Source: Deinococcus actinosclerus
Lineage (GTDB): Bacteria > Deinococcota > Deinococci > Deinococcales > Deinococcaceae
Assembly (NCBI RefSeq): GCF_001507665.1
Contig: NZ_CP013910.1
Coordinates: 867,501 to 931,500 of the forward strand
DNA: 64,000 nucleotides
Direction: 5' to 3'
Each line of letters begins with the position of its first letter. Position 1 is the first letter of the stretch. The notes under the pieces are model-generated. The model ran no database searches and was not told the DNA's origin. It was given only the letters and a program-made list of their open reading frames with translations. The position numbers and the translations under genes were made by a program. Below are positions 1 to 11,219 of this stretch, piece by piece.

Positions 1-1634
1 AGCGTGAAGCGTACCGTCTGCACCTGGGACCGGGCTGGCGCCTCAGGCGTGGCGGAAGCCCCTGCTCCGCCGGACGCCGCACCCGGAGCGGAAGCCTGCG
101 ACACACTGGCGGGCGTCACCGGACCGGCCCCACGGGCGGGCACGAGCCGCGTGAGGAGCAGCGCCGTCCCCACGAACGCGGCGGCCAGCACCACCCAGAA
201 CAGCACGCGCCAGCGCAGCGGCCGGCGGGTGCCGGCCGGGCGGCCCGGGGCCTCACGCACCACACGCCAGGAATCGTCCTCGTCCCAGCCGATGCGGATG
301 GGCTCGCCCACCCGACGCCGCGCCGGTAGCGTGCCGCTGAGCGGGGGGGACGCGGCGTCCGCGCCAGGGTCCACCCCGGTATCTGGGGGCTGCGGCGCGC
401 GGCGCAGCGAGGCGGGCAGGCGCTCGACCTCGCGCAGGTGCAGGCCCGGGTGCGGGGCGGGCGCTGAAGGCTCCGCCTGCCATTCCGGCAGGTCGTCCAG
501 CCCGTCAAAGCCGATCTGGAGCGGTGCGGGCACGGCGGCCGGCTGGGTGCGGGCCGGCTGGGTGCGGGCTGGCGGCGCGTCGGCCAGGCGTTTCAGGCGG
601 CGCTCGGCGGCGGCCTGGGCGTCCCGCTCGGTCTGCTCGCGCCGGGCCTCGTGCTCACGGCGGCGGCGCTCCTGCGGCGAGAGCTTCCCGCCTGCCGGGG
701 CCGGAGGTGCGGGAGCCAGGGTCACGGGCACTGGTGGCGTGGTGCCGCCGGGTGCGGCCTCGGGCTCGCCCAGCACGATGGGGGTGCCGTCGTGCGCGGG
801 GAGCGGCTCCGGCTGAGGCGGCAGTGCCCCGGGGCGGTCGTCCCCGCTGAGGGCAGCTGGGCTCACCCCGGGCGCCGGGGAAGCCGGGACGGCTGGTGCA
901 GAGGCCCCGGGCGTCAGGGCCACGTCTGGCGTGGGGCCCGGCTGCGGCCCCCGGCGGCGGCCAGCGCGCGTGCCGGCTGGGGCCGCCGGAGCGGGGGGAG
1001 CGACTGGCGCCGTGAGCGCAGCCGGGCCCGGTTCGGGCGTGGGCCCGTCGCCCCGGGTATCCACCGGCGAGACGGCCGGAGCGGGTCGCGCGGCCGGGGC
1101 GGGAACGCTCAGCAGCCGCAGCGCCGCGCGCGCGTCGAGTTGTCCGGGCGCCTCCAGCAGGGGCCGCAGGGCGTCCGGCACGCCCCCCATCTCGTGCAGG
1201 ATCACCGCCAGGGCGTACAGGTCGTCCTGCGGGCGGGCCTCGCCGCCCCAGGGCAGGCCCGCCCCGGCCAGCCGGACCTCGCCGTCCACGCTCCACAGCT
1301 GCGAGGCGCTCAGGCCGCCGTGCACCACGCCCCGGTCGTGCAGCGCCGCCAGCGCCGCCAGCGCCCCGCGCGCCGTCAGCTCCGGGTCCTGCGCGGGGCG
1401 CGCCTGCAGGGGCAGCTCGGTTACCATGAGCGCCTCGGTGCCCACCTGGAAGCAGTCGGCGGGACGCAGCACATGGGGATGCTCCGGCAGGTCCGGCACG
1501 GGCAGCGGGTCCGGCAGGGCGTGCAGGAGCACGGGCATGCCGGTCAGGCGATCCGTGGCCCGCAACGTCCGCACCGGACTGTTCGTCCGGCCCGGCAGGT
1601 CACGCGCGGCCACATAGGGGCCAAGGGGCTTCAC
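1..1634 (-). CDS. Membrane-anchored pseudokinase (Ser/Thr kinase-like), 3' end beyond window
   Basis: At least 544 residues are visible; the end lies outside the window. Residues 1-170 have the layout of a bacterial Ser/Thr kinase domain: a catalytic-loop-like stretch at 100-113 and the DDLYALAVILHE helix at 137-148. Key residues are gone. The catalytic loop reads HGGLSASQ, so the Asp, Lys and Asn of HxDLKxxN are replaced, the VAIK Lys position is His38, and no DFG is seen. A long Pro/Ala-rich linker and a charged segment follow, then one transmembrane helix near 468-492 and an extracytoplasmic tail. I infer a non-catalytic sensor or scaffold. The GTG start at 1634 has a TATACT box 7 bases upstream. 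Confidence 0.75.
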   Translation of the reverse strand, partial: MKPLGPYVAARDLPGRTNSPVRTLRATDRLTGMPVLLHALPDPLPVPDLPEHPHVLRPADCFQVGTEALMVTELPLQARPAQDPELTARGALAALAALHDRGVVHGGLSASQLWSVDGEVRLAGAGLPWGGEARPQDDLYALAVILHEMGGVPDALRPLLEAPGQLDARAALRLLSVPAPAARPAPAVSPVDTRGDGPTPEPGPAALTAPVAPPAPAAPAGTRAGRRRGPQPGPTPDVALTPGASAPAVPASPAPGVSPAALSGDDRPGALPPQPEPLPAHDGTPIVLGEPEAAPGGTTPPVPVTLAPAPPAPAGGKLSPQERRRREHEARREQTERDAQAAAERRLKRLADAPPARTQPARTQPAAVPAPLQIGFDGLDDLPEWQAEPSAPAPHPGLHLREVERLPASLRRAPQPPDTGVDPGADAASPPLSGTLPARRRVGEPIRIGWDEDDSWRVVREAPGRPAGTRRPLRWRVLFWVVLAAAFVGTALLLTRLVPARGAGPVTPASVSQASAPGAASGGAGASATPEAPARSQVQTVRFT

Positions 1635-1641
1635 GGCCCGC

Positions 1642-1647
1642 AGTATA
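1642..1647 (-). promoter_or_regulatory. -10 box of pseudokinase gene
   Basis: TATACT lies 7 bases before the GTG start at 1634, the spacing of leaderless Deinococcus transcripts. Confidence 0.6.
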
Positions 1648-1744
1648 GGCCGCGCGGTACGGGCCGCACGCAGACGTGACCGGGGGGGGCAGTGTGAGCG
1701 CGTGGCTTGCCGCGCCCTGCGCTTTGCGCTACTAATTGCGGGAT

Positions 1745-2790
<1,046 letters not shown>

Positions 2791-2794
<4 letters not shown>

Positions 2795-2850
2795 CCGTGC
2801 CGGTCGCCCCACCGCCAGACCCGCGCGCCCGCCGCTGGGGCCGCCCGTGA
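2791..2850 (+). CDS. 19-codon coupling ORF between mrp and regulator
   Basis: An ATG at 2791 overlaps the mrp stop (ATGA), and this ORF's TGA at 2848-2850 overlaps the GTG start of the next gene at 2847 (GTGA). The short Pro/Arg-rich reading frame therefore links the two genes with stop/start overlaps at both ends. It has no recognisable domain. I infer that its translation serves to pass ribosomes on to the regulator gene, but it could be chance. Confidence 0.35.
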
Positions 2851-3491
2851 GCGCCGCGACCCTCGCCCCGGCCGGTGCCGAGCGCACGAAGACCCGCCTG
2901 CTGGAACTCGTCAAGCGGCACGGTCCGCAGACCGCGCAGGACCTCGCGCAGCGGCTGGACGTCAGCGTGCCCGCCGCCCGGCGGCACCTGAGCGACCTGC
3001 AGGAACAGGGGTTGCTGGAGTCCCGCACCGAGCGGCCGGGCGGTCGCGGGCGGCCCCAGCACGTCTTCGCGCTGACCGACCGGGGCGAGGCGGCCTTCCC
3101 GAAAACCTACTCCAGCCTGTGCGTGGACGTCCTGCGCCACATCGAGGGCCTGTTCGGCGGCGACGCGCTGCTGAAGGTGCTCGACGCGCGCAACGCCGAG
3201 ATCGCCGAGCGGCTGCGCGCTGACCTGCCCGCCGAGCTGCCGCTGGGTGAGCGGGTGCAGGCCCTGGTGGGCCGCCTGAACGAGTACGGCTTCGACGCCA
3301 CCGCCGAGCAGGACGAGCAGGGCGGGTGGGTGTTCACGCAGCGCAACTGCCCGAACCTGACCGTCGCGCGGCAGTACGCGCAGCTGTGCAGCGCCGAGAT
3401 CACGCTGTACACGGACCTGCTGGGCGTGCCGGTCGCCCGCGACACCCGCATCGCCTGCGGGCAGGCCTGCTGCCGCTACCGGGTCGGGTAG
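2847..3491 (+). CDS. Winged-helix regulator with C-terminal cysteine cluster (SufR-like)
   Basis: A 214-residue protein. Residues 12-85 form a DeoR/ArsR-type winged helix (recognition segment VSVPAARRHLSDL) with a Gly/Arg wing. The C-terminal domain holds five cysteines at 168, 181, 204, 208 and 209 (C-x12-C-x22-C-x3-CC). This is the arrangement used for an Fe-S cluster in SufR-type repressors of Fe-S assembly genes. The start is the GTG at 2847, overlapping the stop of the small upstream ORF. Co-transcription with mrp suggests regulation of Fe-S homeostasis. The cluster and the targets are inferred, not shown. Confidence 0.8.
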   Translation: MSAATLAPAGAERTKTRLLELVKRHGPQTAQDLAQRLDVSVPAARRHLSDLQEQGLLESRTERPGGRGRPQHVFALTDRGEAAFPKTYSSLCVDVLRHIEGLFGGDALLKVLDARNAEIAERLRADLPAELPLGERVQALVGRLNEYGFDATAEQDEQGGWVFTQRNCPNLTVARQYAQLCSAEITLYTDLLGVPVARDTRIACGQACCRYRVG

Positions 3492-3495
3492 GCGC

Positions 3496-4098
3496 ATGGG
3501 TCTGTTCCTGCCCACGCTGGACGACGCGCCCAGCCCGCTGTACTCCATCGTGGCGTGGCCGCCCGAGGCGCTCGACAGCTGGCTGCGCCGCCTCCAGGAT
3601 CGCCTGAACGTGCGCGGCTTCGGGCTGCCGCACCTGAATGTCCGGGCGCCCTTCCAGACCCCGCTGCGCAGCGCCGAACTCGTGGCGGTCTGCCGCGACG
3701 TGCTGCGCGGCCAGCCCGCCTTCGACGTCCAGGTGCGCGGCTGGAAGCAGCTGCCCGGCGTGATCTTCCTGGAATGCGAGCTGAGCCCGGACCTGCGCGC
3801 CCTGCATGACCGCACCCTGAGCATCGAACCCAGCAGCCGCGCCCGCTACGACGGCCCGGAGTACCGCCCGCACCTGACGCTGGCGCTGGGCGTCCTGAAG
3901 TGGGCCGAGCCGATCCTGTGGGAGGAGATCCAGCACCTCACGCCGCCGGTCACGCACTTCCGGGTGGAGGCGCTGAGCCTGACCAGGGAGCACCGGGGCG
4001 AGGTGCAGGAACTGCACACCTTCCCGCTGCTGGAAACAGGGGCCGACCCGGAACCGGTCGGGTCCACACCGCCCAGCGCGGCGCCCGCGCCCAGCTGA
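3496..4098 (+). CDS. 2H phosphoesterase superfamily protein (2'-5' RNA ligase-like)
   Basis: 200 residues. The two signature motifs of 2H phosphoesterases are present: HLNV with His46 and HLTL with His126, separated by the usual alternating alpha/beta region. The first motif has Asn where Ser or Thr is normal (HxTx), which may alter activity. Family members hydrolyse or form 2'-5' or cyclic phosphodiester bonds in RNA or nucleotides. The C-terminal 25 residues are Pro/Ala-rich and likely disordered. The gene starts 4 bases after the SufR-like gene, so it is probably in the mrp operon. Confidence 0.75.
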   Translation: MGLFLPTLDDAPSPLYSIVAWPPEALDSWLRRLQDRLNVRGFGLPHLNVRAPFQTPLRSAELVAVCRDVLRGQPAFDVQVRGWKQLPGVIFLECELSPDLRALHDRTLSIEPSSRARYDGPEYRPHLTLALGVLKWAEPILWEEIQHLTPPVTHFRVEALSLTREHRGEVQELHTFPLLETGADPEPVGSTPPSAAPAPS

Positions 4099-4169
4099 GC
4101 GGCGCCCGGCCCGACCTGCACGACGTGCACGGAGACCCGCCGCACTCCTGGGAGGGTCCGGCACGGGGC

Positions 4170-4214
4170 GCAACAGGTGGCCGCCTCCAGGGTATGGAGG
4201 CGGCCACCTGTGCG
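4170..4214. terminator. Bidirectional hairpin between convergent genes
   Basis: A perfect 17-bp inverted repeat (4173-4189 with 4195-4211, 5-base loop) sits between the convergent phosphoesterase and chorismate mutase/DAHP synthase genes. Confidence 0.8.
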
Positions 4215-4225
4215 AGGGGGGAGGC

Positions 4226-5317
<1,092 letters not shown>

Positions 5318-5324
5318 GCTGCGC

Positions 5325-5330
5325 AGTGTA
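5325..5330 (-). promoter_or_regulatory. -10 box of chorismate mutase/DAHP synthase gene
   Basis: TACACT 7 bases before the ATG at 5317; leaderless-type spacing. Confidence 0.65.
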
Positions 5331-5417
5331 GGAAAGCCCTGCAACCCCCGCCCCCACCCTGCTAGTCAATTGCCAGGAGTTGTCCAACCCGAAGTCAGTT
5401 CACAGATTCCCTCCGGG

Positions 5418-5828
5418 TCAGGAGGCGGGGTGGTCCTGCGCGTTCACCATGTGCACCGCCACGCGCGACAGCGCCGCGTACAGTTCCCGCGCGTCGTCCG
5501 CGCCGATCTGCGGCGTGTCGCGCAGGGCCGCGTTCATGCAGGCCAGCCACGCCCGCGCGCGCGCCGGGGTGATCTCGAACGGCAGGTGCCGCGCCCGCAG
5601 CCGCGGGTGGCCGTAGCGTTCGTGGTACAGCGGCGGGCCGCCCAGGAAGCCGGTCGGGAACGCCAGCTGCTTCTCGGCGGTGACCGCCAGGTCGTCCGGG
5701 AAGATCGGCGTGAGCTGCGGGTCCTGCGCCACGTGCGCGTAGAACCGCGTGACGAGGACCGCCAGCGCGTCCGGACCGATCCGGTCGTACAGGCTGCCGC
5801 CCGCGTTCAGGGAGATGGGAGCCGTCAT
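5418..5828 (-). CDS. glbO: Group II truncated haemoglobin
   Basis: 136 residues, the usual size. The globin landmarks of the trHbO group are clear: B9/B10 Phe29-Tyr30, the GGPPLY loop at 63-68, proximal His81 in RARHLPF, and Trp94 at the G8 position that marks group II. Such proteins bind oxygen tightly and can handle NO or peroxides. The gene stands alone, between the shikimate gene and a secreted protein. Confidence 0.93.
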   Translation of the reverse strand: MTAPISLNAGGSLYDRIGPDALAVLVTRFYAHVAQDPQLTPIFPDDLAVTAEKQLAFPTGFLGGPPLYHERYGHPRLRARHLPFEITPARARAWLACMNAALRDTPQIGADDARELYAALSRVAVHMVNAQDHPAS

Positions 5829-5903
5829 GCGCGCAGGCTAGAGCATGGGCGCCCGACGGAATGTCCGCCGCCCGGCGACCGGGTGGCGGACGGGGCGGGG
5901 GCG

Positions 5904-6461
5904 TTACTTCTTCAGCGTGGCGCCCGCAGGCAGGATATAGATCGTCTCCAGGCCCCACGGCTGGGGCTTGGCCGGGAACTGCGCCGCGCGCCACACGACG
6001 TAGTTCCCGATCTCCGGGGCTTTCAGGACCGTCGTCTTGTACGGCGCGTCGGGCCACTGCACCCCGGCGGGGGCGTCGGCGTCCGCCACGGCGAGCAGCC
6101 CGCCGTGTCCCAGGACGTCGGCCAGTTTCGCCGTCGGGGCGTACCCGTCACGGCACCAGAACATCACCTGCGCGCCCTGCGCGGCCAGTTCGGCCACATT
6201 CGGGATGCGCGCCTTCAGGAACGCGTCGAGATCGTAGGCCTGCACGCGCAGGTCGCGTTTGTACAGGTAATCGGCGGGAATCGTGACCGTCTCGGCCGGG
6301 ACGCCCGAGGCGCGCAGGCTGACCGGGGTGACGTTCGCGCGGGCGAGCGCGGCGACCTTGAACACCGCGAGCTGCTGCGCTTTCGGCTGCACGGTCGCGG
6401 CGTGCGCGGCGGGGATGACGGCGGACAGGGCCAGGGTGAGGAACAGAGCAGGATGACGCAT
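5904..6461 (-). CDS. Secreted protein of unknown function with CRDGY motif
   Basis: 185 residues with a Sec signal peptide (hydrophobic 5-16, cleavage after AHA near 21). The mature part is a compact beta-rich domain with a single Cys in FWCRDGYAPTAKL near 116, followed by WPDAPYKTTVL and YVVWRAAQF. The CRDGY stretch and its surroundings recall soluble domains found beside periplasmic redox proteins such as molybdopterin- or cytochrome-linked ones, but I cannot name a family. The start is supported by AAGGAGG 9 bases upstream. This is a ribosome-binding site, not a leaderless start. Confidence 0.75.
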   Translation of the reverse strand: MRHPALFLTLALSAVIPAAHAATVQPKAQQLAVFKVAALARANVTPVSLRASGVPAETVTIPADYLYKRDLRVQAYDLDAFLKARIPNVAELAAQGAQVMFWCRDGYAPTAKLADVLGHGGLLAVADADAPAGVQWPDAPYKTTVLKAPEIGNYVVWRAAQFPAKPQPWGLETIYILPAGATLKK

Positions 6462-6541
6462 ATCGGAAGACCTCCTTGGGTGGCCCGCTGGAACAGGCGC
6501 AGGCACTGTAGCGCGGCGCGCCGTCCGCTGCTGCCACAGCT

Positions 6542-6572
6542 GAGGGGCACCCGATCCGGCCGGGCGCCCCTC
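6542..6572 (-). terminator. Hairpin after ABC permease gene
   Basis: An imperfect 12-bp stem (GAGGGGCaCCCG with CGGGcGCCCCTC) lies just past the stop of the ABC-2 permease gene. Confidence 0.65.
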
Positions 6573-6592
6573 GTCTGCCGCGTGGCGACGCG

Positions 6593-7384
6593 TTACACGT
6601 CGCGCCGGTCGAAGGCCAGGATGCTCAGCAGGCCGAAGCCCGCCGTGTAGATCAGCAGCAGGATCAGGTCCTTGCCGATGCTGCCCTGCTGGCTGCGCAT
6701 GAACAGGTCGAAGTAGGAGGTGAGCAGGATGGGCTGCACCGCCTGCGGCAGCACCACGAACAGCCGCATGACGATCAGCGTGGCGAAGGTCGCCAGCGCG
6801 GCGGCGGCCGTGTTCAGGTACAGGATGCCGAACAGCAGGGCCAGCGCGGCAATCGGCATCAGCGACACCCCGGCCAGCAGCGTGCCGCGCAGCACCTCCA
6901 GGAACGCGGCCTGACTGCTGAGCACCCCCACCCCGACCAGGTTCGCGGCGTCGAAACCGGTGCCGCCGTTGAAGGTCCCGAAGCCCAGCGGCAGGCCCGC
7001 GATCAGGGAACCCAGCAGGGTCGTGAACAGCAGCACGAAGGGGTAGGTGACGGCCACGATCAGCTTGCTGAGAATCACCCGGGTGCGGTCGACCGGGCGC
7101 AGCAGCAGCGGCGCCAGGGTGCCGTGCGCCACCTCGGCCCCGATCATCTCGGCGGCCATCACGGCGATGAACAGCGGCAGCAGGAACTGGATGCTCATGA
7201 AGATGCTGATGAAGGGCAGTTGCCAGCCGCTGACCAGATCGGCGGCCTGGCCGGGCGTGAACAGCTGATCCAGGCGCGGCGCGAACGTCCACAACAGCGG
7301 CAGCAGCAGCGTGACCAGCAGGGCCAGCCGGACGCTGCGCGCCCCGAACAGCTTGCGGAATTCCAGGTTGAGCAGGGTCAGCAT
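6593..7384 (-). CDS. ABC-2 type transporter permease
   Basis: 263 residues with six hydrophobic segments (near 20-35, 58-78, 108-132, 150-170, 175-205 and 238-256) and the E(F)RK start typical of ABC-2 permeases ([13 protein letters not shown]). It should form the membrane part of an exporter together with the ATPase encoded 31 bases upstream. The cargo cannot be read from the sequence; in this class it is often a drug, a lipid or an antimicrobial peptide. Confidence 0.9.
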   Translation of the reverse strand: MLTLLNLEFRKLFGARSVRLALLVTLLLPLLWTFAPRLDQLFTPGQAADLVSGWQLPFISIFMSIQFLLPLFIAVMAAEMIGAEVAHGTLAPLLLRPVDRTRVILSKLIVAVTYPFVLLFTTLLGSLIAGLPLGFGTFNGGTGFDAANLVGVGVLSSQAAFLEVLRGTLLAGVSLMPIAALALLFGILYLNTAAAALATFATLIVMRLFVVLPQAVQPILLTSYFDLFMRSQQGSIGKDLILLLIYTAGFGLLSILAFDRRDV

Positions 7385-7415
7385 GCGTGACCCCCGGTCG
7401 GCAGGGTGCTGGTCA

Positions 7416-8360
<945 letters not shown>

Positions 8361-8365
8361 AGCGT

Positions 8366-8395
8366 ACCGTACGGGCCGTCAGCACTTCCTTACAA
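8366..8395 (-). promoter_or_regulatory. Promoter of the ABC exporter operon
   Basis: TTGTAA, an 18-base spacer and TACGGT (8366-8371), 5 bases before the GTG at 8360 or 11 before the GTG at 8354. Confidence 0.55.
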
Positions 8396-8400
8396 TCCTC

Positions 8401-8463
8401 ACCCGGCAGCGGCGGGGGTCGGCGGCCATACGTGCCAGCCGACCTCCAGCCGGGGTGCCGGGT
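8401..8463 (-). terminator. Nested hairpin after the sodC fusion gene
   Basis: An outer stem (ACCCGGCA 8401-8408 with TGCCGGGT 8456-8463) encloses an inner stem (GGTCGGC 8418-8424 with GCCGACC 8438-8444), next to the stop at 8464. Confidence 0.55.
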
Positions 8464-9906
8464 TTAGAATTTCTTGAATCGGGTCAGCTTGAACGGCGTT
8501 TCGGGCGTGCCGCCCTGCAGTTTGTCGAGCTGGCCCTGCGCGACGATCAGATCGCCGCCGATCGCCGCGAGGGTGGTGGGGAAGCGCAGGCCCATCAGGG
8601 GTTCCTCGGCCACGACCTGCCCGGCAGTGTAGTCGGCGTTCAGGGCGACCTTCGTGATCACCTGTTCGGCGTTGCGCACCACGTACAGCGTCCGCCCGTC
8701 GAGCAGCAGCCCGTCACCGCGGGTCAGGCCGCCCATGACGCGCCGCACGGCCTTCGTGCGCAGGTCGATGCGCCACAGGTCGCCGGTGTTCAGCTGCACG
8801 GTCAGCAGCGCCCGCCCGTCCGGGGTGGCCACGATCCCGTTCAGGTTGATGCCCGGCGCGTAACGGATGGGTGTGCCGTCAAGGTCCAGCCAGGCGCTGA
8901 GTTTCAGGTCGGGCGTGACCCGGAAAATCACGGGGCGGCTGGAATCCGTCACGTACACGTTCCCGTCCGGCGCGGGCGTCAGGTCGTTCACGTACGCGTT
9001 CGGGGACTTCGGGGTGTTCAGGATCGCGACCGGGAAGCCGTCGGGGCGCAGGACGCTGACGGTACCGCTCGCGCCGCCCGCCGCCCACACGCGGCCCTGC
9101 GCGTCCACCTTCAGGCCCAGCGCCGTGGCGCGGCCCTGGCCGCCGCCCTCGGCGAACTTCGATACGGCGCCGCTGGCGAGGTTCACGGCGTAGATCGTGC
9201 CGCTGGCCGCGCTGCCCGTGTAGGCCACGCCGCGCGCCGCATCGACGGCGACCCCTTCGGGGAAGTCCTGCGGGCCGGGCAGCGGGTAGTCGCGCACGCT
9301 GAAGCTCTCACGTGTGATCACGCCGCAGCGTTCCCGCGCGCCCGTCATGCCGGCCGGGTCACTCCGGTAGTCGTCCGGCTGGGCGTGGATGACCAGCGAG
9401 CGGTTCAGGACGCCGGCCATACCGCTCAGGCTGAGTTTCATGGTGGTGAAGCTCGCCTGGCCGGTGCCGTCCGCGCCGACGGTCAGCATCGGGAGGTCCC
9501 CGCCGTGCCCGGCGCGGTTGTCGGTCTGGGGGCTGTCATGGTTGCGGCTCATGCCGGGATCGAAGTGCCCGCCCGCCCCGCCGAACGGCACGACCGTGTT
9601 CGTCGCGGCGTCCACGCCTGGGGTGCAGCGCCCGAACTCATGCACGTGCATGCCGTGCTGACCGGGTGTCAGGCCGCTCACGCGCACGCGGACAGTCACG
9701 CCCGCGCCCTGCTGCTCGAAGGTGGCGGTGCCCAGCACCTGCCCGGCAGCGTCGCGCAGGGCGGCCGTGGCCCGCAGCGGCGTGGAAGCCGGAGCAGCGG
9801 CCGGCGCCATGGGCATGCCAGCCCCCCCCGCGAGGCCCACGCTGCCCAGCAGTGCGCCGCCCAGTGCCGCGCCACCCAGAAGCCCTGCCGTGATCAGATG
9901 CCGCAT
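8464..9906 (-). CDS. sodC: Cu/Zn superoxide dismutase fused to a C-terminal beta-propeller
   Basis: 480 residues with a signal peptide (about 1-28). Residues 44-198 are a complete Cu/Zn SOD: copper ligands His87, His89, His114, His174; zinc ligands His114, His123, His134, Asp137; disulphide Cys94-Cys194. It should detoxify superoxide outside the membrane. Residues 210-480 add a six-bladed SMP-30/NHL-like propeller with repeats such as GVAVDAARGVAYTGS and GLKVDAQGRVWAAG. A normal SodC ends near residue 200, so this is a two-domain fusion. GGAGG lies 8 bases before the ATG. The sugar-dehydrogenase gene ends 1 base upstream, so the two are co-transcribed. Confidence 0.9.
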   Translation of the reverse strand: MRHLITAGLLGGAALGGALLGSVGLAGGAGMPMAPAAAPASTPLRATAALRDAAGQVLGTATFEQQGAGVTVRVRVSGLTPGQHGMHVHEFGRCTPGVDAATNTVVPFGGAGGHFDPGMSRNHDSPQTDNRAGHGGDLPMLTVGADGTGQASFTTMKLSLSGMAGVLNRSLVIHAQPDDYRSDPAGMTGARERCGVITRESFSVRDYPLPGPQDFPEGVAVDAARGVAYTGSAASGTIYAVNLASGAVSKFAEGGGQGRATALGLKVDAQGRVWAAGGASGTVSVLRPDGFPVAILNTPKSPNAYVNDLTPAPDGNVYVTDSSRPVIFRVTPDLKLSAWLDLDGTPIRYAPGINLNGIVATPDGRALLTVQLNTGDLWRIDLRTKAVRRVMGGLTRGDGLLLDGRTLYVVRNAEQVITKVALNADYTAGQVVAEEPLMGLRFPTTLAAIGGDLIVAQGQLDKLQGGTPETPFKLTRFKKF

Positions 9907-9907
9907 G

Positions 9908-11146
9908 TCAGTTTCCTCCCGTGTACATCACGCGGTAGATGACGCCGCTCTGGTCGTCGGTGAACAGCAGGCTGCCGTCGGTGTACGTGGCGACCCCCGC
10001 CACCCGCCCGAACTGCTTCCAGACGTCGCCGTCCTGGAAGACGAAGCCGGTCACGAAGGGCTCGATGGACTGCGGGCGGTTCTGCGCGTCGAACACCACG
10101 CGGGCGATCTCGTAGCCGCTGGGTTCGGTGCGGTTCCACGAGCCGCGGTAGGCGATGAACGCGTCGTTGCGGTAGTCGGCGGGGAACTGCGTGCCGGTGT
10201 AGTAGTTCATGGCGATGGCCGCCGCGTGCGCCGTGTAGTTCAGGACGCTGCCCTGCGTCCCCGCGCAGTACTCGGCCTTGGTGATCTTCCCGGGGATGTT
10301 CCCCACGTTCACGTACGGGTCGGGCTGCCGGTCGCCGTAGCAGAAGGGCCAGCCGTAGTTCTTCCCGCGCTGAATGACGTTGATCTCCTCGGGGGGGATG
10401 TTGTCGCCGTGCCAGTCGCTGCCCTGGTCCGCGCCGTACAGCACGCCGCTCAGGGGGTGCCAGCCGAAGCCGATGGTGTGACGCAGGCCGCGTGCGTACA
10501 CCTCGCGGGTCTTGCCGTCGGGGCTGATGCGCAGCAGGGTGGCCTCCTCGGGGTTGGGGGTAGGCGCGTCGTTGTTCGTCGAGCCGAAGCTGGCGTACAG
10601 GAATCCGTCGGGGCCCCATTTCAGGCTGCGGGCCGGGTGCTGTCCGGCGTCCGGGAAGCCGTCGGCGAACACGCGCGGCACGCTGAGCGACCCGTCGCGC
10701 GCCATGTCCATGACCCAGATGGTCTTCTCGCCCACCACGTACAGCCGGCCGTCCTTCACGTCCATGCCGTGCGCCAGCTTCATGTTCTGCGCCACCTGCC
10801 GCCGCTCGGCCGCGCTGATCAGGCCGTCACGGTCGGTGTCCTTGAGGTACCACACGTCCCCCTGGGCGCGGCGCGACAGGTAGATGCCGCCGTCGGGCAT
10901 GACGTGCAGCATGCGGGCGTTGCCCAGCCCGGTCGCCATGACCTTCAGGGTGAACCCGGCGGGGACGGTCAGGCGCGCGAGCTTGTCGGCCGTGAATTCC
11001 AGCGGCGTGGGTTCGTTGCGGGTCGCGGTGACGGTGACGGGCGGCTCGCCCGGCGAGATGGGCCGGGGGGTGGGGGGGGCGGTCTGCGCCGTGGCGGCCG
11101 CGCTCAGCAGCGCGGCGAGGCCCAGCAGGTGGGTCAGGGTCTTCAT
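9908..11146 (-). CDS. Secreted PQQ-dependent sugar dehydrogenase (soluble GDH/sorbosone type)
   Basis: 412 residues with a signal peptide ending near ATAQ (21). The body is the six-bladed GSDH-like propeller, with signature segments GLRHTIGFGWHP, NYGWPFCYGDR, AYRGSWNRTEPSGY and a terminal LLFTDDQSGVIYRV. An EF-hand-like calcium loop is visible at DTDRDGLISAAE (about 104-115). Enzymes of this family oxidise aldoses at the cell surface with PQQ. The start is supported by GGAGGT 5 bases upstream. It lies directly before the sodC fusion in one transcript. No PQQ biosynthesis cluster is in the window. Confidence 0.85.
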   Translation of the reverse strand: MKTLTHLLGLAALLSAAATAQTAPPTPRPISPGEPPVTVTATRNEPTPLEFTADKLARLTVPAGFTLKVMATGLGNARMLHVMPDGGIYLSRRAQGDVWYLKDTDRDGLISAAERRQVAQNMKLAHGMDVKDGRLYVVGEKTIWVMDMARDGSLSVPRVFADGFPDAGQHPARSLKWGPDGFLYASFGSTNNDAPTPNPEEATLLRISPDGKTREVYARGLRHTIGFGWHPLSGVLYGADQGSDWHGDNIPPEEINVIQRGKNYGWPFCYGDRQPDPYVNVGNIPGKITKAEYCAGTQGSVLNYTAHAAAIAMNYYTGTQFPADYRNDAFIAYRGSWNRTEPSGYEIARVVFDAQNRPQSIEPFVTGFVFQDGDVWKQFGRVAGVATYTDGSLLFTDDQSGVIYRVMYTGGN

Positions 11147-11219
11147 GGGTGACCTCCGGAAAGTGAGAGGGCGGCGCGCACCGGCACTGATCCGGGCGCG
11201 CCACAGGCAGGGTGGGGTC

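Noticed and set aside
4..1679. Long plus-strand frames opposite the pseudokinase gene
   Set aside because: Low-complexity Arg/Ala/Gly translations with no domain; the minus frame has kinase-like motifs, a transmembrane helix and a promoter.
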